Source: Metallyticus violacea (Eukaryota > Arthropoda > Insecta > Mantodea > Metallyticidae). Taken from it: 64,000 nucleotides of DNA. Positions 58,117 to 64,000 of the stretch are shown here, in pieces. Each line of letters starts with the position of its first letter. The stretch's first letter is position 1. The position numbers were made by a program, and so were the translations under genes. Location: positions 51,508,001 through 51,572,000 of the forward strand of contig CM060842.1 in NCBI GenBank assembly GCA_030762175.1, in the 5' to 3' direction. Under the pieces are notes generated by a model that saw only the letters and a program-made list of their open reading frames with translations, searched no databases and was not told the DNA's origin.

Positions 58117-59298
58117 CTGAAACAGAAAAGAAAGTTTTCTAATAATGTCAATAAAAGAACATTGAGTGTGGAAATGAGGACTGGTGCAAGTTGGGGGAAA
58201 AGTGGTTAAATATTCTCTAAGCTGCACAATCAGTACATAATTTTTCCTTCTTTAAATATTACTAGATTCGTGTAATTATTTAAACATTATACAACTAAGC
58301 AACTTTAACAATATATTACATAAAAGATAATATGTAAGTATTAATATTACTGGTGCGAATGCAAAGTAACCTCAGAAATTATGAAATGCCGTTAGGACAG
58401 AAAATTAAATTTAAAAATCCTAGAAAAGATGCTTTTTGAAAATTATTTAACGAGCAAATTCCGTGGGGATAAACTAAGTTTAGCATGATACCGCAGCATA
58501 GGCCAGGGGAGGGCACGCCAAGTCAAATCCATATTGTTTATAACCGCAAAGCACAGCAGTGAAGGATTGCAATGTATTATATATCGATGGCGCTATGTGC
58601 AGATGATTGCTAATTGCAGTCAGCAACTTTGCAAAATAAAGCAATGCGGGTTGTATACCTCTAGCTTACTCGGCTTTATCCAGGCGAACTCAGTGAATGC
58701 ATATGAGCATCAGCTGATTCAGTGAGAAATTACTGAATATAAATGATATAAGACAAACTTCGAATAAGAATTTAATTTTTTTCCGTCTTAATTTGAAATA
58801 TTATTGCCAACTGGTCGGATAACTAGGTTTCTTGCGGCAGATATGTTGTTATTGTTATTGTTATTATTATTATTATTATTATTTACAAACAATATTTTAC
58901 TGAGAATTACAGAAATTCTCTTTACTTTAAATAATAGGTACAACTGTTATTAAAAAATAGTCGGGAAGCTGCTGATTGTTATTGTCTGTAGTCAAAACTT
59001 AAGGGACAGGCTTTTTCAGTTTTAAAATATTGCCATTTTTAATTCAATTTAAATTTTACTTTGTAGATTAAACATTGTCATAATAATGATATTTGAAGCC
59101 ATTAGGTTGGAATACTTTTATAGGATATTTAATAACAGTTAAAGACATACAAAATATTCCACGTACATGTTTTTTTTTCTTCAGATTTTGCATTAAACCT
59201 TTTTGTATTATTTATAAAGAGTTCATAAATAATTAGTATATTATTAATCATTTCATATTTTTATACTCGTATATTTTATGTAACCTAAGGTCTATTTT
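58117..59298. other. Upstream intron of CARP; nothing recognised
   Basis: AT-rich, with a (TTA)n run at about 58850-58881. No exon was found. Confidence 0.4.
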
Positions 59299-59588
59299 AT
59301 CGCCATGGGTGGCCGAAGTCTTTAAGGCGCGGACTCATAAGCGGCGGGAGGTCTAGATTTCGCATCCAACCAGAAACGTCCTCCCGGATTGAGTTTTTTT
59401 TTTTTTTTTTCAGGCTTTCTTCAGTCCTCATAAATGGCAAATGTCGGGGAGATACCCTAAATTTAGGCCCGGGACGTTCCCTTCCTTATTTTTTCCCCCC
59501 ATTTTATCATTTCCATGTATCATCAGTGTTCACCGCCTGTGGTGCCTCTGTAGTAAAAACGGGCGTTAAACACTACTAAAAAAAAAGA
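59299..59588 (+). mobile_element. SINE family II, full-length, with short TSD
   Basis: Head CGCCATGGGTGGCCGAAGTC and AAGGCGCGGACTCATAAGCG; the B box is decayed. Contains a T run of about 17 at 59394-59410. Tail GTAGTAAAAACGGGCGTTAA then ACACTACTAAAAAAAA. TCTATTTT occurs at 59291-59298 and 59589-59596. Confidence 0.9.
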
Positions 59589-59596
59589 TCTATTTT

Positions 59597-62500
59597 CGGT
59601 GCTGACGGATTAAATTAGCCATTTGACAAGATGTCAAAAAGGATCGATTCAAGTGTCGTCTACTTGATACTAAGGTATTACTTGAACGAAAGGGTTGATA
59701 CTTTTGTCCAGGAACCTCTTTTATTAGGCATGGATTTATTTAACGTGCCGCAATTCTATGACACAGGAATCACAGCTTTAAGTTCCTATCGGAGACCTTG
59801 TGCTCAAGGATTTTACTTGTAGACCTAGGCCGGGCTACATTCCAGTCTCATCTAGTTTTCGTTTTTGAAGCCAGTAGGAACTGCTCTATTTAAAAAAAAT
59901 AACTTTGTGCAAGAAACGCACGTTCTAATAATTGTTGAAGATGTTGTTCGGGCTACAATGGTGAGCTCTAGTCTGTACTTAATGTCGGTGAAAACAGAGC
60001 ATCAAGAAATATTCGTGGTATAATTCAATATAAAGATTTCACAGGAACTTCTCCTATCTGTGCAAAATGTTTAACCTTTAATAGCACTTGCATTGCAATC
60101 AATTAACATCAATTAACATTAGTATAACCATTAGAAGATCTGAATTACATCATATCATTGTAAAAACAAACTTGTGATTTCATTTTGTACAGCCTACTTT
60201 GAATAACTCTCTCTGCAAAGCTCAATGGTGTACCAAATACGGCAAAAAATACTGTGATATATCCAAAGAATTCTTTTCATTCCATTTTCCGATATCTATC
60301 TCGAGAAAGCGAGAGGCGACGGACGCAGAACAAAGTGAGCAAGGTAACTTTCTATCTTGTTGTGTCGTCGTCAGGCCTGGAAGCTTGTCACAAGTTCGCT
60401 TGCTTTCTTAAGTGCTTTCCTGGCGAATCGATGCCCAACAGATTTCCCGCAAAACCAACGAAAAGCAGGCTCTGCTTTTGTTTGTGTCCGGCAGTGCAGG
60501 AGCACTCTCATCTTGACGGCAGACATTTTCTCAACAATGCCAAAATTGTTCTTTGTCTTTCCAGCGTTGCACTGGTCATCGTCCACTTTTTTCACATTTG
60601 CAGTTATGTTTGCACTTTTTGCTTTTTAAAAATATACAAACTAATAAGTGTCAAAATTTAAACACAATATAAAATAGTTTTTTTTTAAACAGTAACCTGG
60701 AATAACTGTTACTTAAATTTTTTTTATTGTTAAGTGACTAGTGCAACCTTATAATTTAGCCAATGTTTAAGAAGTGTGGAATTTCTATGAACTGACAAGT
60801 AAACTGCCCAGGAAACATTTAAAAATTGAAGTCGTGAGTTTCATTACAGCACAAGTCCACTTGTTGACAGTATATGAGTTATATATTGCATTGCATCGTT
60901 GTAGTTGTTTAACTGATCTCTTATCATTTAACATTCAAAACAAGTTTCCAGTATTTTCCGTATGTTACTTGCATATTGAATTTCATAAGCACACAAGTCT
61001 ATTGTTGCGTAATATTCTTGGCAAGCAGGCAAATAACGCCAATTTAAACAGAAACAAAACTATCATTAATTATATTATTTGTCTTATTGATTATGGTAAA
61101 TTTTACTGCATTCCTCATGTGTACCCAACAAAAGGGCATTCCCATATGGACTCTGCTTAAACAGAGCTAAGAAAATGCAAACAGTATTCGTAGATATTAT
61201 TGAATGGATAGACATAATGCAAAACTCATCGAAAAATAAAATCAATGTAATTAAAGTAGAACAAAGTATGATTAAGGATTTTAATACAATGTTTTCCAAA
61301 CCTCTTCCCAATGCTAAAAATCAATAAAATGAAAAGTGACATGTTACAAAAGAATTTAATAAAGATCAAATGTCATAACAGTGAGTAAGACAATAAGTGA
61401 ATCAGTCACAGAAACATTCATAGTCAAAGGGAAGATGCAACTAATCTGGAGAGAGCTTCACAAACGACATTCTTTGGATAGCTGCTAAAGCCAGGAATGC
61501 AATAAATATCTTTCTTTGGTTTTACTTAAAAGCAGTCTCAGTTTTAAAGATTTCTGAACCAGTTGGTAGGGATCAGTGTTTTATTGCTGAGAATTCAGGA
61601 AGGGAAATTTAGGGCTGTTGTGCACTAACTTTTTAGTATCTGAAATCAAAATTACAAACTAACGAGACCCATAGCAAAATATGTCAAGCATTTTCATGAA
61701 TTCATTACATGGGAAACTAGTTGTGGTTATCGGTATTTTAATATTTAACAACATTTGTAAGTAAGTAAAGTTTTGTTGTGAAATAATTCTGATTTGAAAG
61801 CTGTCACCGACAAGAGGTGTTATGTATTTATTGATTTTTCACAAAACTTATTCAACACTATTTGTGTAGAACGTACTCAATCGTTTCTGAGCACGTACAG
61901 CCATTTTGTTACATGATTATTCCAAAGACAATACTTGTGTTTACTGAAGTGGCTAAAAGTAAATTATGTAATAAAATAAGCAAAACGTTTGGATTAAGTT
62001 AAAAATATACAGAACACATTAACAGTAGCAAAGGTTATTTTAGTTATTAAAAAATACACAAAGAAAGAAAATGTTTCCTTTAATCGAAAAATATAGACTT
62101 AAAACTCAAGCAAATAAATCGAAAGTTATCTTAATGCACCAACATAGATCAATGTGTGCTGTAAATAATGCTATGTACTAGTGAACAATTTTATTATGTC
62201 ATACAGCTCTGTAATACAGAATTTAGGGCGTTATTTGGACTCTCATTTTGACAGTGGAATCATCAGGTGAATCACACAGTATGTAAGAAAAACATTTCGG
62301 TTATCTATTCCCTAAGGAAAATAAAATATTTTAAAATATTGAGAGACTTCCCAGCGATATATCTTGCATTCTCTGAATCTGTTACATCAAATTCTATACA
62401 CCTCTGTTAGCAAACACTGGAATCTGAAGTTAAGGACTGTAGAGTAAAACCTAACAACTTTTTGCTATTAAAATTGGGATATGCGGTAAGAAACGCCTTA

Positions 62501-62823
62501 CAGTAAAATTCCATGAACATTGTTTAATATATCAGTTACTATTGTGCAATCTCATGTAACTAAACTGTCGATTTCCTTATCGAATAATTTAAATGCTGCT
62601 ACCGATTTATCAATTCGTATCAGTAGCTTTCTAATTATAACAGCTGGGGAGTTGCCTGATGGAGAGGTGGCAATTCGATATAGTCACACGACCGGTGGTG
62701 TGTCGGCATCCTGATCACCTGCCCACATGCAGTACTGCCCTCTATCAATGAAGTCGTAAGACGGCAGTAAAGGAAACAGAGGTCGCTGCGGCAGGCTATG
62801 GCTCCATCTTGGGTTACAGCGCT
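59597..62823. other. No gene recognised
   Basis: AT-rich. Open frames at 60199-60661 (several, both strands) and 60774-61160 lack recognisable domains. A GC-richer block at 62645-62820 leads into the GAA microsatellite and may be part of an unrecognised repeat with a GAA tail. Confidence 0.4.
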
Positions 62824-62869
62824 GAAGAAGAAGAAGAAGAAGAAGAAGAAGAAGAAGAAGAAGAAGAAG
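62824..62869. repeat. (GAA)n microsatellite
   Basis: Fifteen uninterrupted GAA units. A second, much smaller GAA tract in the same locus as the 0.9-kb one. Confidence 0.97.
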
Positions 62870-63184
62870 CACACCCCTAATTATTACCAATACTGATCTT
62901 TCATTCTTTCTAAATAGTATTAATTTAAATATACATTTTTGACCTAAATATGTGTTTTACTCAATGTGTTATGTATTCAGTTCTCATAATTTTACAGACT
63001 AATTTGATTATTGCCTTCAAATGACTTTGTATGCTGTATATGCCACCTATATGCTAATTACTGTATTTCTGTACAATATTCAGCAACGTAATTAGTCATA
63101 ACCTGAATATGTACTTGCATTTTATCAATACATAGGATTTTTTAAAAGTAATCATAATTTGTTTTACAGGTTATGGAGGATTTT

Positions 63185-63234
<50 letters not shown>

Positions 63235-64000
63235 GAAAAATGGTGTTAAATTTTATTTCTTAAAAGGATTTATTTTAAAAATGCAAAACCTTTTAGTAAT
63301 GATTATTGCATGAACTATGACGTCATCAAAACATTTAATTAGAACATGTGCTTTTTTCACATTTTGTAATACAGCAACTTCGTTTTTTATCATCTGCATC
63401 TTCATTTATTTCATACAGAACCTTCATTTGTTTTTAATTAAACTGCTTTCCAACCACAAGGATTAACAAATTTATAAATAAGCATATGTTATTATGGCAA
63501 AATATTGCTCACAGTAATATACGCTTCTGTATAAAAAAATAAAGTTCAGTTAAATTGTCAACATTCTTCAGAACACTTCTTAACATGCCAGCAGTCGTAA
63601 TCCTTGTGTTTTATGGATGCTGTTTTTCTGGATTGTCAAATTCTTGATATCTCTAGCGTTTATTCTTAGCGGAATCAGATTGTGTTTCACCATTTTTAAT
63701 TATGTCATTCGCTTATAAACATTCCATTCTCGACTTAAATGAAAAATCATTTATAAAAACGTTTCTTACTGTTTATTCCAATTTTAACAGTAAAAATATT
63801 GTCAGATTCCTATGCTATTCATTCATAATTAACAATTTAAATAATAAATAGTATAATAAGTAATAATAATTTACTGAGGTAAATTGGTAGATGGACAAAT
63901 CAACAAATCGCCCACATACCAAGAAATTTATTTATAAAAATGTTGTTCCTTAGACAGATATATACTAAACATGTGAAAGTAATTTATTTTTGGAAATTGA
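62870..64000. other. No gene recognised
   Basis: AT-rich to the end of the window apart from the GA microsatellite at 63189. Confidence 0.4.
63189..63240. repeat. (GA)n microsatellite
   Basis: About 18 GA units followed by GAAA-rich sequence. Confidence 0.97.

Noticed and set aside
60199..60661. Cluster of overlapping frames on both strands, up to 135 codons
   Set aside because: Several frames open at once across moderately GC-rich DNA, without any domain or signal; likely chance.

Overview
The window looks like AT-rich nuclear DNA from an insect, and almost all of it is intron. The one host gene I can support is an insect carbonic anhydrase-related protein of the CA10/CA11 type (CARPB-like in flies). 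It is read on the minus strand. Two consecutive coding exons are visible, at 58116..57980 and 23764..23573. They are separated by a 34.2-kb intron with consensus GT and AG ends and matching phase 0. The first coding exon (signal peptide) and the exons for the second half of the protein were not found; they may lie outside the window.

The rest is mainly transposable elements and their remains. Three SINE-like families with tRNA-like heads recur on both strands, several with clear target-site duplications. Family I has about a dozen copies, three of them in a 417-bp tandem triplication at 4983-6222. Family II has six copies and family III has three. DNA transposons of the Tc1/mariner superfamily include one complete mariner (37846-39160) with an uninterrupted DD34D transposase and flanking TA. 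There is also a pair of internally deleted elements sharing termini (2472-3326 and 46328-47174), several decayed transposase pieces (17244, 48408, 49675, 50524, 54950) and a fold-back MITE (7613-8058). Two decayed non-LTR retrotransposon fragments lie at 29.8-30.5 kb and 31.0-32.4 kb, both on the minus strand. Simple repeats are striking: a 0.9-kb GAA-type polypurine tract at 56770-57668, about 310 bases inside the big intron from its 5' splice site, and a 0.4-kb TAG tract at 29016-29434.

Layout: 1-23.5 kb is repeats in the intron (or flank) downstream of the 64-codon exon. 23.57-23.76 kb is a CARP exon. 23.8-58.0 kb is the large intron holding the mariner, LINE remnants, most SINEs, a 147-nt exon-like open segment (28205-28351) and a GC-richer island with a signal-peptide-like frame (26.37-26.88 kb). 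57.98-58.12 kb is the upstream CARP exon. 58.1-64 kb is further repeat-containing intron.

The insect assignment rests on the CARP sequence, the mariner and the Tc1-like elements. The large introns and abundant tRNA-derived SINEs would suit a large-genome hemimetabolous insect such as a cockroach, termite or stick insect, but I cannot name the species. I saw no bacterial genes, rRNA, CRISPR array or viral insertion. All repeat-family names (I to VI) are local labels for this window.
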